A DNA stretch of 64,000 bases from Cytobacillus oceanisediminis (GCF_003182355.1 NZ_QGTW01000001.1:806001-870000), one strand, 5' to 3'; positions 26,105-35,303 are shown, counted from the first letter of the stretch. Numbers and translations are program-made. The notes: generated by a model not told the origin, from the sequence alone.

Positions 26105-26549
26105 TCATAACACCCCCAATGGTTATAGCAGCTATCCACCACCCAAATTATCTTAATTCAGCAGGCTACTACCAAAGATGCAACCGGATCACATCTTTGT
26201 TTTCTATCATAGTTAGTACTCTACATTTCTGAATAGTCTGTAACAATGTATAAAAAAAACAAATATTTCATTGTTTTTTGTGTTAGAAACACAATAGGAA
26301 ATTTCACTGCAAAAAGCTATACCTTTGGAACCTCCTCACTTAGAAACTAAGACCTTTCTCATTACTAAGCACCTATTTTCGCCGTTATGACAGCTCTATG
26401 GGGACCATTCTTCTCCCTCGATTTTCGTCACCATAACCGCCCCATTCCCCATGGCTTACTTCTTCTGTCCTGCCCATTTTACCCATGGACACTCACCTGC
26501 CTTATCCCACTTAGAATATACTGTAGGAGTTATTGGGGGTGAAGATGTC
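26105..26549. other. Intergenic region with candidate PutR palindrome
   Basis: A perfect inverted repeat TTGTGTT-AGA-AACACAA occupies 26278-26294, about 174 bases before putB and 256 before the divergent YcgG-like gene. It is a candidate binding site for PutR, but I do not know the PutR consensus well enough to match it. The remainder is AT-rich without recognisable coding sequence. Confidence 0.3.
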
Positions 26550-27296
26550 ATGATTTTATATACAGATAATTCCACCGACCGGTATCAGCTAAAAGAATGG
26601 GAACGAAACGCGCTGGAAAAGTTCGAAGTGAAGTTGACGGATAAAGCTAAACCATTCCCTTGCATCCCGGCAACCATCGGATTTTCCAAAAAACAGCTTC
26701 GTTATGGATTTGCGGATGACCCAAGGGAACCGGCCTCCATCGAACAAGTGGCTAAAATGCTGAAGGAATTCACCCATCATTCAAGAACATTCGGAAACTA
26801 CACTTCTCTCATTGTCTTCTACAAAACTCCGAAGGATTTGAGAGATTCCTATAAAGTGGAACAATTTGAACAGATGTTTTGGCAGCACCTCACCAACCTG
26901 AGTGAGTTAGACGAAGTTGAATGGCCAAGAAATATCCCCAAAGACCCACATAATCCAATTTGGGAATTTTGCTTTCATGGGGAGCAGTATTTTATGTATT
27001 GTGCCACTCCTGCACACGTGAATCGGCAGAGCCGGCATTTTGATTGCTTCATGCTAGCCATCACCCCGAGATGGGTGCTGCAAGAGTTTTCTAAAAAAGA
27101 ATCTTTTGTCCGCAGGATCAGATCCCAGGTGCGAAAAAGGCTGGAAAAATATGATAGTACCCCGATCCATCCAGACCTAAACAGCTATGGAGCAGATGAT
27201 AACTTTGAATGGAAGCAATATTTCCTGAGGGACGAAGACACCACTATATCGGAGTGTCCCTTTCACAGGTTTTTGGGAATTGCCAAGAAGACCTGA
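26550..27296 (+). CDS. YqcI/YcgG-family protein
   Basis: This cytoplasmic protein of about 248 residues belongs to the YqcI/YcgG family, recognised from PFPCIPATIGF, LRYGFADDP, FCFHGEQYFMYCATPAH and FMLAITPRWVLQEF. The biochemical function is unknown. The ATG at 26550 is chosen for its upstream GGGGGTGAAG. A longer frame from 26451 lacks a ribosome site. In B. subtilis ycgG also lies near the proline genes. It ends in a hairpin shared with csgA. Confidence 0.8.
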   Translation: MILYTDNSTDRYQLKEWERNALEKFEVKLTDKAKPFPCIPATIGFSKKQLRYGFADDPREPASIEQVAKMLKEFTHHSRTFGNYTSLIVFYKTPKDLRDSYKVEQFEQMFWQHLTNLSELDEVEWPRNIPKDPHNPIWEFCFHGEQYFMYCATPAHVNRQSRHFDCFMLAITPRWVLQEFSKKESFVRRIRSQVRKRLEKYDSTPIHPDLNSYGADDNFEWKQYFLRDEDTTISECPFHRFLGIAKKT

Positions 27297-27332
27297 ACAT
27301 CCCCAAAATAAGTAATATGGAAATAAATAAAG

Positions 27333-27359
27333 GGAGAACAGAATCCAATTCTGTTCTCC
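27333..27359 (-). terminator. Hairpin between the YcgG-like gene and csgA
   Basis: A 12-bp stem GGAGAACAGAAT/ATTCTGTTCTCC with a 3-base loop is followed by CTTTATTTATTT on the minus strand, so it mainly serves csgA. It could also stop plus-strand transcription. Confidence 0.65.
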
Positions 27360-27365
27360 TGCAGC

Positions 27366-27620
27366 TTAAATAAACAACTGCTCATATACCTCATTCAACT
27401 GACGCGCTCTTTCTTCATCCTGCTCCTGTTTGGAATACTCGATTGCTTCCTCAAGCACCTTATTAAGGTAATTGCTTTCTTCCTGTGTTAACTGCCAGGC
27501 AAATATTTGATCTGATTTAAACTCATGGGTAGATAGCCTTTTATAAAGCCTTCTGCCTACAGCGTCGTTTTCGGTATGGGCAGATAAAATCTCCCGTAAA
27601 TAACTCAAGGATTGTTCCAT
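27366..27620 (-). CDS. csgA: Sigma-G-dependent sporulation protein CsgA
   Basis: This acidic helical protein of about 84 residues resembles the small forespore protein CsgA (start MEQSLSYLREILSAH, end ARQLNEVYEQLF). The ATG at 27620 follows GAAGGAGAGG; the longer frame to 27662 has no site. Recognition is from recall of the short family and its typical C-terminal LNEVYE block. It lies directly downstream of yteA, another sporulation gene. Confidence 0.65.
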   Translation of the reverse strand: MEQSLSYLREILSAHTENDAVGRRLYKRLSTHEFKSDQIFAWQLTQEESNYLNKVLEEAIEYSKQEQDEERARQLNEVYEQLFI

Positions 27621-27677
27621 CAGAGTCCTCTCCTTCGGGTTTACTAAAACAGCTATTGGCATGTTATTGGAAAAAAG

Positions 27678-28436
27678 TCACTTGTCATCATCGACATATG
27701 CATCATGTTCAAAAGCCGGCAAGTCCCCAAATGAAGTCATGATTCCTTCTTCATCAAGGGTTTCTTCATATTTATCATGCTGGTCATTCGGGAAAACCGT
27801 AATATTCTTTCCATACATATCATTGCCAACAAAATTTTCATAATCTTCTACATAACCCACATTTTCATCATACTCAATGTAGGTGTCATTATAATGCTCG
27901 GAAGGGACGGCTAAATCGGATGGCGTTTCCGATGTCCCCCATTTAGCAACCTCCTGCCAGGAATCTTCGGCATCATAAGCGACATTTTCATCCTGTTCAT
28001 CCATATCGAATTTGCCAAAAGGAGGCATTAATACACCTTCCTCAATGGGACGGTTTGTTGAAATCGTCTGGTCAGGAGAATGCTCCTTGCAATATAGGGT
28101 TTCCGGGACTGCTTCAAGTCTCTCCAGAGGAATTTCCTTATTGCAGGCAATGCATTTGCCATAGGTCCCCTTTTCGATGGAAGCGAGTGCTGCTTCAATC
28201 TTCTCAAGTTCGTAATCTAAATGCTGATGCAAGGCAATGTCCTTTTCGCGCTCAAACAATTCAGTGCCCTCATCAGCTGGATGGTTATCATAACTTGATA
28301 ACTCCCCCATTGACTCATGAAAAAAGTCTGATTTTAAATCAAATTCATCATTAGCACCCTGTCTTTTATTTATGTCTTGTTTCATCTTTATTAAGGCTGC
28401 ACGGAAGTCAGCAATTTGATTTTGATTTAACGGCAT
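27678..28436 (-). CDS. yteA: YteA-family sporulation protein with DksA/TraR zinc finger
   Basis: This 252-residue protein has a coiled N-terminus and a C4-type (here C-x2-C...C-x2-H) zinc finger CIACNKEIPLERLEAVPETLYCKEH at about residues 97-120, of the DksA/TraR class. It is followed by a long acidic tail containing DEQDENVAYDAEDSW, typical of the Bacillus YteA group. Its role in sporulating cells is not defined. The fourth zinc ligand appears to be histidine instead of cysteine. Confidence 0.82.
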   Translation of the reverse strand: MPLNQNQIADFRAALIKMKQDINKRQGANDEFDLKSDFFHESMGELSSYDNHPADEGTELFEREKDIALHQHLDYELEKIEAALASIEKGTYGKCIACNKEIPLERLEAVPETLYCKEHSPDQTISTNRPIEEGVLMPPFGKFDMDEQDENVAYDAEDSWQEVAKWGTSETPSDLAVPSEHYNDTYIEYDENVGYVEDYENFVGNDMYGKNITVFPNDQHDKYEETLDEEGIMTSFGDLPAFEHDAYVDDDK

Positions 28437-28630
28437 TTTATCATTCCTTCTTAAGTGACATTTTCTTACCTTAGTTTTAGCATTTAATGAAAAGAAATGA
28501 GGGAGTTTTTGTACCGGTTAAACCATTTTTTGGACTGAGAAATTAGGGTTTCCGGTGATTAAATGACCGGCTTTTCGGGAACTTTAAGAAATTATCCAGC
28601 TAATTTACGATTAGACATTTGAACCCATGT

Positions 28631-29110
28631 AATCTGGGAGCTAATCTTACTGATTAACGACGATAAGTCTTTCTCCTTCGGGGTATGGTAGCTATTCACG
28701 CTGATTAACGACGATAAGCCATACAACCTTCTAGGTCTGGGAGCTAATCACGCTGATTAACTACGATAAGCCATACAACCTTCGAGGTTTGGTACTTAAT
28801 CATGCTGATTAACGACGATAAGTCTTGCTACCTTCTGGGTTTGGTAGCTATTCACGCTGATTAACGACGATAAGTCTTGCTACCTTCTGGGTTTGGGAGC
28901 TAATCACGTTGATTAACGACGATAAGCCATACAACCTTCGAGGTTTGGTAGCTAATCATGCTGATTAACGACCATAAGTCTTGCTACCTTCTGGGTTTGG
29001 TAGCTAATCACGTTGATTAACGACGATAAGCCATACAACCTTCGAGGTTTGGTAGCTAATCATGCTGATTAACGACCATAAGTCTTGCTCCCTTTGAGGT
29101 TTGGTAGCTA
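28631..29110. repeat. 52-bp tandem repeat array 1
   Basis: Nine units at an exact 52-base spacing are seen, measured on GATTAAC starting at 28652, 28703, 28755, 28807, 28859, 28911, 28963, 29015 and 29067 (first step 51). Each unit has an inverted repeat TAATCA-cgc-TGATTA, then ACGACGATAAG, then one of two alternating segments (CCATACAACCTTCGAGG or TCTTGCTACCTTCTGGG) and TTTGGtAGC. The alternation gives a 104-base higher-order repeat near 28907-29100. There is no coding frame and no cas gene nearby. The same element recurs at 53650-53930. Confidence 0.85.
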
Positions 29111-29165
29111 ACCAGCTATTCAAGCGATTATCGGCAAAAGGGGTTCAGCCCTTAATATAAACAAA

Positions 29166-29203
29166 ACAAGAAGAAACAAGGAACTTTCCTTCGCTTCTTC
29201 TTA
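29166..29203 (-). terminator. Possible terminator after the 38-aa gene
   Basis: An imperfect AAGAAGAA...TTCTTCTT stem with a GTTTTGTTT tail on the minus strand lies 17 bases after the stop codon of the small gene. Confidence 0.45.
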
Positions 29204-29219
29204 CCTGGCTTGTATTGTA

Positions 29220-29336
29220 TTATTTATTTTTGTTAGTCTTCCCTTTTTTAGGGTTATCTGCCTGAAAGGCAGTTTCGGTTTCATGATCTTTTTGAACTTG
29301 TTCAATGCTTGAATTTTGTATTCCCTTCTTCTCCAT
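29220..29336 (-). CDS. Small charged protein (38 aa)
   Basis: A 38-codon frame starts at an ATG preceded by AGGTGGTG and ends before a possible terminator. The product is lysine-rich and hydrophilic (ends KKGKTNKNK), with no membrane segment. I recognise no family. Ribosome site and terminator are its only support. Confidence 0.45.
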   Translation of the reverse strand: MEKKGIQNSSIEQVQKDHETETAFQADNPKKGKTNKNK

Positions 29337-29418
29337 TCAATTCACCACCTTTTTTGACAAGATTTAATTTACCCGCCACAATAATTCCCATTCAAATCAT
29401 AACTGGGATTTATTAGTC

Positions 29419-30114
29419 TTAATGGATATCATCCCTTTTATCAAAGTAAAGGCTTCCATCTTGTTGGACTTCTGCATAAAACACATCACTGACTGATTGG
29501 ATATTGGCATTCTTAAGCTCTTGATCCAGCCAGCTGTGGTCAAGTTTAAGTTTGGAAAGATTTTCTTTGTTTATTTTTCCATCTGAAATAACTTCTGTTG
29601 CCAGTGGAAATATAGTGGTGGTTGCACTAAATCCGCTTATATCACTTTTGGTAGCAGGCTGTTTGTTCACCTTTTTTAGGACAGACAGCTGCCCGTTGGT
29701 TTCTAAAATAGCGTAATCGACATCTGTTAGTGAAAAGGCATTTTTCTGCCTTAACATCGCCCGAAGCGAATCAATATCAAGGCGTGAATTTTTAAGAGCA
29801 CCTTCCATAATTTGTCCATTACGAACCACTATTAGGGGATCGCCCGTTGTAACTTTCCTTCCCCGTTTTGATTTTATATCCGCCATACCCATTAATAGTG
29901 TAAAAAAGGTCCAAACGATTAAAGCAATGACTCCATTTCGAATGCTTAAATTTTGATTCACAGCAAGGTTTGCGGTGATGGAACCAATCCCGATGGCGGA
30001 TGTCCAGTTAAAAAATGTCATTTGGCTTATTTCTTTTCGTCCCATCATTCTTGCTAATAAAAATAGTACTAAAAATGATATGGTTACACGGAGAATAACC
30101 TCGATTACAGACAT
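29419..30114 (-). CDS. DUF421 (YetF/YrbG-type) membrane protein
   Basis: This 231-residue protein has three N-terminal membrane helices and a cytoplasmic DUF421 domain. Recognised by LFLLARMMGRKEISQMTFFNW, the GSITANLA region and the C-terminal DPLIVVRNGQI and SLRAMLRQKNAFSLTDVDYAILETNGQLSV blocks. Such proteins are frequent in Bacillus spores and vegetative membranes, with unsettled function. The last 40 residues resemble the DUF3290-linked extension seen in longer family members. Confidence 0.87.
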   Translation of the reverse strand: MSVIEVILRVTISFLVLFLLARMMGRKEISQMTFFNWTSAIGIGSITANLAVNQNLSIRNGVIALIVWTFFTLLMGMADIKSKRGRKVTTGDPLIVVRNGQIMEGALKNSRLDIDSLRAMLRQKNAFSLTDVDYAILETNGQLSVLKKVNKQPATKSDISGFSATTTIFPLATEVISDGKINKENLSKLKLDHSWLDQELKNANIQSVSDVFYAEVQQDGSLYFDKRDDIH

Positions 30115-30489
30115 TGTTGATCACCCTTAATTTAATTCACTAGTTTTAGTAAAAATAAAAACGGATTTAGCCCGGCCCTAATGGCCCGGGACTTTTCTTT
30201 GGTTGTAAAACTCACTTGTCATCTTAGTGAAAAACCACAAGAGATGAAACTGTTTTAGGATTGGGGGAAACCCAATCCTTCCCCTATCACCATGGCATAA
30301 TGATAAGAACTACAAAGAGAATGAAAAATAAAGGATCTTCCTTTTATTAATCACTAAAGCTTAGTATTATTCGCTTGCTCCTTATTATTCAACATTGCCT
30401 ATCTCACTTATACACCCAAATATTAACAAGTATTTGTTTATCTATATTAAGGAAAATTAATTTTATATAAATCCAAGGAGGTGATTTAC
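30115..30489. other. Intergenic region upstream of the SASP gene
   Basis: The region holds a GC-rich imperfect hairpin (CCCGG...CCGGG, 30171-30190) in an otherwise AT-rich stretch. It should also contain the forespore promoter of the SASP gene, which I could not place with confidence. No coding sequence is seen. Confidence 0.4.
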
Positions 30490-30699
30490 ATGGCACGAAG
30501 TGGTGGAAATAACGAATTATTAGTTGATGGCGCTCAGCAAGCTATTGATCAAATGAAAGTCGAAATCGCTCAAGAATTTGGTGTTCAGTTAGGAGCAGAG
30601 ACAGTTTCTCGCGCAAATGGATCTGTAGGTGGAGAAATTACAAAACGCCTAGTTGCGACTGCTCAATCCCAATTAGCGGGCGGCGGACAATTCCGCTAA
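30490..30699 (+). CDS. Alpha/beta-type small acid-soluble spore protein
   Basis: This 69-residue DNA-binding spore protein coats and protects DNA in the dormant spore. It contains the GPR protease recognition region ([10 protein letters not shown]) and the conserved [30 protein letters not shown] lies eight bases before the ATG at 30490; an in-frame upstream ATG at 30481 sits inside the ribosome site and is rejected. It is monocistronic with a downstream hairpin and is expected to be sigma-G controlled. Confidence 0.95.
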   Translation: MARSGGNNELLVDGAQQAIDQMKVEIAQEFGVQLGAETVSRANGSVGGEITKRLVATAQSQLAGGGQFR

Positions 30700-30726
30700 A
30701 AAACTTAATAAATTGGCTAATTAATA

Positions 30727-30748
30727 GCTGCCTGCATAAGTAGGCAGC
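30727..30748 (+). terminator. Hairpin after the SASP gene
   Basis: GCTGCCT/AGGCAGC stem 27 bases after the stop codon. The U-tract is weak. Confidence 0.5.
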
Positions 30749-31100
30749 CTTCCGGTATTAACCTTGTTTTATAACCATGACATTATCGAATTTATCTTTT
30801 AAACAGGACACATAAATAGAAATTAGGAGTGGTTATGGGCTTTTTAAGCAGCAATCTCAACCCAATTAAAATCTATTTATGTATATATTGATAAAGAAAA
30901 AACACCCTTAAAATTGCCAAGGGCATTTGGATATATAGCTTTCATTATTGTTCTACTGAATTTCTTTTTTATTCCTTAATCTAAAAAAAGTCACAGCCCC
31001 TGAATAAAATGCATATATTGCTTATACGTTTTTTCCGGGAGGGTTAAAAAGAAAAGATAAACTCCCAAAAGCTAATTTATAAATAACCCAGCCATAATTG
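30749..31100. other. Non-coding interval between SASP and P450 genes
   Basis: About 350 AT-rich bases without a coding frame of any quality. I see nothing specific in it. Confidence 0.4.
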
Positions 31101-31130
31101 AAAAAAATCCCCTTGATAGAAAGGGGATTT
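31101..31130 (-). terminator. Terminator after the cytochrome P450 gene
   Basis: The stem AATCCCCTT/AAGGGGATT is followed by a run of Ts on the minus strand, 24 bases after the stop. Confidence 0.8.
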
Positions 31131-31153
31131 TAAATTTGCAAAGCAGATTTCAA

Positions 31154-32338
31154 TTATTTTAAAAGAAGCGGGATTTCCTTCACTCCTCTTACAATCATTC
31201 CCGGTCTCCATTCAAGCTGGTCAATGCTGATGTTAAGTTTCATTTCCGGGAATCTTTGGATGATGCTTTGGATGGCGATTTCTCCCTCAAGCCTTGCCAA
31301 AGGAGCACCCAGACAAAGATGGATTCCTTTTCCGAATGCAAGATGCGGGCTTTTTTCTTTTGCAATATCAAAGATTTCAGGGTCCTTAAATTGGTTGGAA
31401 TCATGATTGGCAGAATTTAAAGCAACGATGACTAAATCTCCTCTCCGGATAGCTGCACCTCTGAAATCCAGATCCTCACTCGCCCAGCGGGATGTGCTGA
31501 ATTCAACTGGCCCGTTGAAGCGGAGTGATTCCTCGATTGCATTATGTATGAGTTGTGGATGATTTTGAAGCAAGACAAGCTGTTCCGGATTTTCAAGGAG
31601 AGCGAGAATGCTGTTGCCAATCAGATTTACTGTCGTCTCATGGCCAGCGATGATTAATAGAGTGACGACTCCAAACAGCTCTCGTTCAGTGAGATGATCG
31701 CCTTCATTTTCGGCCATTATTAACTGGCTTATCAGATTCTTCCCTGGATTTTGCCGTACTTTTCCAAACCACTCGCTTAGATATTGAACAAATTCATTCA
31801 TATGCTGAAACATCTCTGCTGCATGCTCGCCATTGGACCCTTCAATTAACGAATTGGACCAAACCCGAAATTTATGACGGTCTTTAGCAGGAACGCCAAG
31901 AATCTCGCAAATGACGATAATCGGCAATGGAAAGGCAAAATCGTCAATCAAATTCATCGTTTCCTTATCTGCTGCTTCCTCAAGAAGTTCATTCGTTATC
32001 TCATGAATCCTTCCGCGCATTCCAGAAATCATTTGCGGTGTGAAAGATTTTTGAACAAGTCCGCGCAGTCTCTTATGATCTGGCGGGTCCGAAAAAAGCA
32101 TATTATTCATGAAAACACTCTGGTGCTCCATGCTTCCGCCAAAAAGCTTGGACACATTCTTAATAAACCGATGATCCTTCAACACCTCGACTGCATCTTC
32201 ATATCTGGTAATAAGCCAGCCTTCCTGTCCATCGGGGAACCTCATTTTAAGGACTGGCTCCGTCTCCCGCAGATTCTTATAGGCCGGATAAGGATTTTTA
32301 GTGAATTCATCAGAAAATACTTTAAATTTGGGATTCAA
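31154..32338 (-). CDS. Cytochrome P450
   Basis: This soluble bacterial P450 of about 395 residues (CYP107/109-like appearance) has the I-helix oxygen-binding AGHETT, the K-helix EESLR and the haem loop FGKGIHLCLGAPLAR with the cysteine thiolate ligand. A TTG at 32338 is preferred because GAGAGGAG lies eight bases upstream; ATGs further up (32380) have no ribosome site. No ferredoxin or ferredoxin reductase gene is adjacent, so redox partners come from elsewhere. The substrate is unknown; fatty acids or polyketide-like compounds are common for the group. Confidence 0.9.
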   Translation of the reverse strand: MNPKFKVFSDEFTKNPYPAYKNLRETEPVLKMRFPDGQEGWLITRYEDAVEVLKDHRFIKNVSKLFGGSMEHQSVFMNNMLFSDPPDHKRLRGLVQKSFTPQMISGMRGRIHEITNELLEEAADKETMNLIDDFAFPLPIIVICEILGVPAKDRHKFRVWSNSLIEGSNGEHAAEMFQHMNEFVQYLSEWFGKVRQNPGKNLISQLIMAENEGDHLTERELFGVVTLLIIAGHETTVNLIGNSILALLENPEQLVLLQNHPQLIHNAIEESLRFNGPVEFSTSRWASEDLDFRGAAIRRGDLVIVALNSANHDSNQFKDPEIFDIAKEKSPHLAFGKGIHLCLGAPLARLEGEIAIQSIIQRFPEMKLNISIDQLEWRPGMIVRGVKEIPLLLK

Positions 32339-32527
32339 CTTTATTCTCCTCTCATTTGCAGGCTGCATTAAAAAATTCAAGTTTAAAGGATCTTTTTAAG
32401 GCGAGGGCTCCTATTTTATTACAACACCATTTACTTTTTTAGTCATAAACTTCTCCAGAAGATTTAGCATAAACCGCTTCTTTCTACACATCTTACCCAA
32501 TTCTGCAGCTGATGTAAGCATTTAAAT

Positions 32528-32550
32528 AAGCCCCCAGTTCCTGGGAGCTT
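32528..32550 (-). terminator. Terminator after the manganese catalase gene
   Basis: AAGCTCCCAG and CTGGGGGCTT arms are followed by ATTT on the minus strand. Confidence 0.6.
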
Positions 32551-32556
32551 TATCGT

Positions 32557-33381
32557 TCACTTTTTACTTGGCGGTGTACCGTGAATATACCCTGGTGCAG
32601 GCTCGAGTTCAGGTGCCTGTCCTGTTGCCACTGGTTTTGCTTCATACTTAAACTCACTTAAACCGTCCATGGAAGGCCCTGAAGCCCAACGCCCTTGCTC
32701 ACTTTCTGTTCCCTCAGAACAGCTCATAAAGGTATAGGAGACATCCGATTTTTCATATTGGCGATTGAAGGTGCTTGGTACTACTATGCCTTCCTTTTCC
32801 TCTAATTCTGCAATTGCAGCCGCCCATTGATTTTGGTGGTACGAATCACGGGCAATCAGGAAGGAAAGCATGTCCCTTACTCCCGGATCATCCGTCATTT
32901 CATATAAACGGACAACCTGCAATCGCCCCTGTGATTCAGCATTCAAGTTGGCTCTGAAATCGGCCAGAAGGTTTCCGCTCGCAATGATATAACGCGCAGT
33001 CCAGGGAAAGCCTACAGCATCGTTAGGGCTAGCCCCCAATCCATTTACAATGGCATGCTGCGGATTCATCCCGCCCATTACACTGGCAATGATAGGATCC
33101 TTTGCTGCCTGCTCCTGCTCTTCAACAGGTGCCTTATCAAGAAGCTGGGCAATCATTGTGGCCAGCATTTCTACATGGGCCATTTCTTCGGTACCAATGT
33201 CCATAAGCATATCACGGTACTTTTGTTCACCCCGGCAGTTCCACCCTTGAAAAAGATATTGCATCATAACGGATATTTCACCAAACTGGCCGCCCAGTAC
33301 CTCCTGCAGCTTTTTCGCATAAACCGGATCAGGCTTGCTTGGTTTTGATCTATATTGTAATTCTTTCACGTGAAAGAACAT
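32557..33381 (-). CDS. Manganese (non-haem) catalase
   Basis: This 274-residue dimanganese catalase of the YdbD type decomposes hydrogen peroxide. The ferritin-like bundle is seen with metal ligands in GGQFGEISVMMQYLFQ, IGTEEMAHVEM and DSYHQNQW, plus the catalase-typical AESQGRLQVVRLYEMTDD. The C-terminal tail is proline-rich. A GGAGGTG site precedes the ATG. YdbD is a general-stress protein in B. subtilis, and its spore relative CotJC is shorter, so this is the stress-type enzyme. Confidence 0.92.
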   Translation of the reverse strand: MFFHVKELQYRSKPSKPDPVYAKKLQEVLGGQFGEISVMMQYLFQGWNCRGEQKYRDMLMDIGTEEMAHVEMLATMIAQLLDKAPVEEQEQAAKDPIIASVMGGMNPQHAIVNGLGASPNDAVGFPWTARYIIASGNLLADFRANLNAESQGRLQVVRLYEMTDDPGVRDMLSFLIARDSYHQNQWAAAIAELEEKEGIVVPSTFNRQYEKSDVSYTFMSCSEGTESEQGRWASGPSMDGLSEFKYEAKPVATGQAPELEPAPGYIHGTPPSKK

Positions 33382-33663
33382 AGGTTACACCTCCGTATTT
33401 TTTAACAATACGATGTTAGTGTCTCTCCCCTCACGTATCCTATTCTATCCAGATTCATTTTAAATCTGATTAACCGTTTCATCAGTCGTTACAATCGTTA
33501 CCATGGTCGGAAACTCTTTATGCATTCAATCTCCACTCGGTCAGAAGAAAGGAAAATTTCATTCTCTGCATGCTGGTTAATTTACCTTCCCCAATAGGGA
33601 TCATCAAACCCTTTTTGGACATCTAAACCATCAGGGCCGGTGCATTGAGAAACTGATTCATCT

Positions 33664-34125
33664 TTATTCCTTCTCTCCCTTTACCCTCGCAACCCCGAGT
33701 GCTAAATGCTCCCATAGAATTTTTTCAACCAGTTTACCCTCTTCTTCCTTACATTCTATGATCAGAATGACCTCTGATTTTTTTCCCTTTAAGGGCCGCT
33801 TGTTATTTTTCATTTTTACAATGGCTAAATCGATGACAAAACCCAATAGAAACCCCCCGCCAGCTCCGATCAAGCCCCAATAGATCGGTCCCCATTCCAG
33901 GATAAATCCTCTGCTGGCGCCAATGACTGAGAAAATAACCGCAAACAGCATCCCTTTGTTTATCAATGTTGCTCCATCAGATTGATGGAGTGAATCAAAG
34001 ATCTTTACATCCTCAGTCCGATTATCCAATGGGACTGCAAAAATATCCTTTATCCCGTTTTGTTCAAGCTTTCTTATCGCCAGTTCCAAATATGGGGAAT
34101 GGTCAAATGTAGCAAAAACTTGCAT
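33664..34125 (-). CDS. Membrane protein of unknown function (153 aa)
   Basis: The N-terminal 60 residues look like a soluble alpha/beta domain (VFATFDHSPYLELAIRKLEQNGI). They are followed by two glycine-rich hydrophobic segments (about residues 58-75 and 80-100) and a basic then acidic tail. The shape resembles general-stress glycine-zipper proteins. Its ATG follows the stop of the upstream membrane protein directly, so the two are co-expressed. I do not recognise a family. Confidence 0.72.
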   Translation of the reverse strand: MQVFATFDHSPYLELAIRKLEQNGIKDIFAVPLDNRTEDVKIFDSLHQSDGATLINKGMLFAVIFSVIGASRGFILEWGPIYWGLIGAGGGFLLGFVIDLAIVKMKNNKRPLKGKKSEVILIIECKEEEGKLVEKILWEHLALGVARVKGEKE

Positions 34126-34938
34126 TTATTCCACCTTAATCCCTTTCTTAATGGTAAAAGAATTTGGGTTATAATATTTCCTTAAGTAACGTTTTTGCTC
34201 AGCGTCATACAAATTATTGTTTTCTACGGCATTCATATATGAATCATAGATCGTAAAAAAATAAAAGGATGGCAAATAAAGAAGCCACTGTGGATTTAAA
34301 ACCTTACTCGATTTTTCAATATCTCCAATTAAGAGATAATGAAACCCTTCAAGAAAATGAGAATAATGGATAACGACAACAGTCATGACAAGTGTAAAAA
34401 GAGCGGAAAAGATCCGATGTATATATAATTGCCCGACACTGGGGATGGTCATGGACCAAAGAAAAGCTGCAATAGGCTTCCTTTTATCAAGGTAATTTAT
34501 TTCAAAGGGTTTTATGGTGATTTTCTCTACAGGAGCAGCGTCCTTCTCGTTCAATAAATAAATGACGTTCATATCCACTGTAGAGCGATAACTGTCCCAA
34601 ATCGAAAATAAGTAAATAGGGATATAAAGATGAAGGTACTTGACATCCAATACCTCCTTCGCTTTATCAATATCGCCAATAAAAGTATACACCATTGCTG
34701 AATTCAGCTTGATTAGCTGATTAATGAAAAGTTCCCAAATCACCAGTGAGAAGCCCCTGAAATACTTATTCAAAAGCAAATGCCCATATCCCGGAAATAC
34801 AACTGACCACATGGCAACGATATAAGGACTTCGCAGATGGATCTGTGAAGTGCCAAAAATGCTCAAATGTGCAAGCTTATTAGAAGGTTTCTTTATTTTA
34901 TATGATTGGCCCATCCACTCACCCCAAGAATTGAACAT
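34126..34938 (-). CDS. Membrane protein with internal duplication (270 aa)
   Basis: Two homologous halves of about 100 residues each are visible. The first has WSVVFPGYGHLLLNK, FIGDIDKAKEVL and FSIWDSYRSTVD. The second has WSMTIPSVGQLYIHR, LIGDIEKSSKVL and FTIYDSYMNAVE. Each half has about two membrane helices followed by a short soluble IGDI segment. The layout recalls TM2-like proteins. Function is unknown. It is followed without gap by the 153-residue membrane protein, forming a two-gene operon. Confidence 0.75.
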   Translation of the reverse strand: MFNSWGEWMGQSYKIKKPSNKLAHLSIFGTSQIHLRSPYIVAMWSVVFPGYGHLLLNKYFRGFSLVIWELFINQLIKLNSAMVYTFIGDIDKAKEVLDVKYLHLYIPIYLFSIWDSYRSTVDMNVIYLLNEKDAAPVEKITIKPFEINYLDKRKPIAAFLWSMTIPSVGQLYIHRIFSALFTLVMTVVVIHYSHFLEGFHYLLIGDIEKSSKVLNPQWLLYLPSFYFFTIYDSYMNAVENNNLYDAEQKRYLRKYYNPNSFTIKKGIKVE

Positions 34939-35303
34939 CGATACTGGTAGTTTCTTTTAAAACAGCCCGTTTCATTCAATCTTTCGGTTTCCTCGATTTA
35001 TTTTCACTGCACTATTGTGTATTTCCCCGCTAATTAGCTTCTCTGGGCAATTGTAAACAAAAGTTGATCTTAAATTTATGTACATTTTGTAAGATTACCA
35101 TTGTAAAAGGTTAATGAGGCTTCAACTTATCAATGCTTCTAATGATGCTTTTGTAAGTGGTATAATATGCTTTTAAATATATCTCCTGTTTCTCTCCAAT
35201 CATCAATAATTGCTTCTGGTGACATTTTCGATTGTATGACCATTTTAGCATCCACTTTTTATCTTTATTTTATTATTTTAACCTGCCTCTTTAGTCAATA
35301 AAT
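34939..35303. other. AT-rich intergenic region
   Basis: 365 bases upstream of the two-gene membrane operon. It presumably holds that operon's promoter, but no consensus element stands out and no coding frame is seen. Confidence 0.4.

Noticed and set aside
28631-29110. CRISPR array (28-bp repeat with 24-bp spacers)
   Set aside because: The putative spacers are themselves repeated in two versions, the repeats are not identical, and there are no cas genes.
33500-33663. Short frame ending in GLDVQKGFDDPYWGR downstream of the 153-aa membrane gene
   Set aside because: No start codon or ribosome site in frame; it overlaps the end of the upstream gene in another phase.
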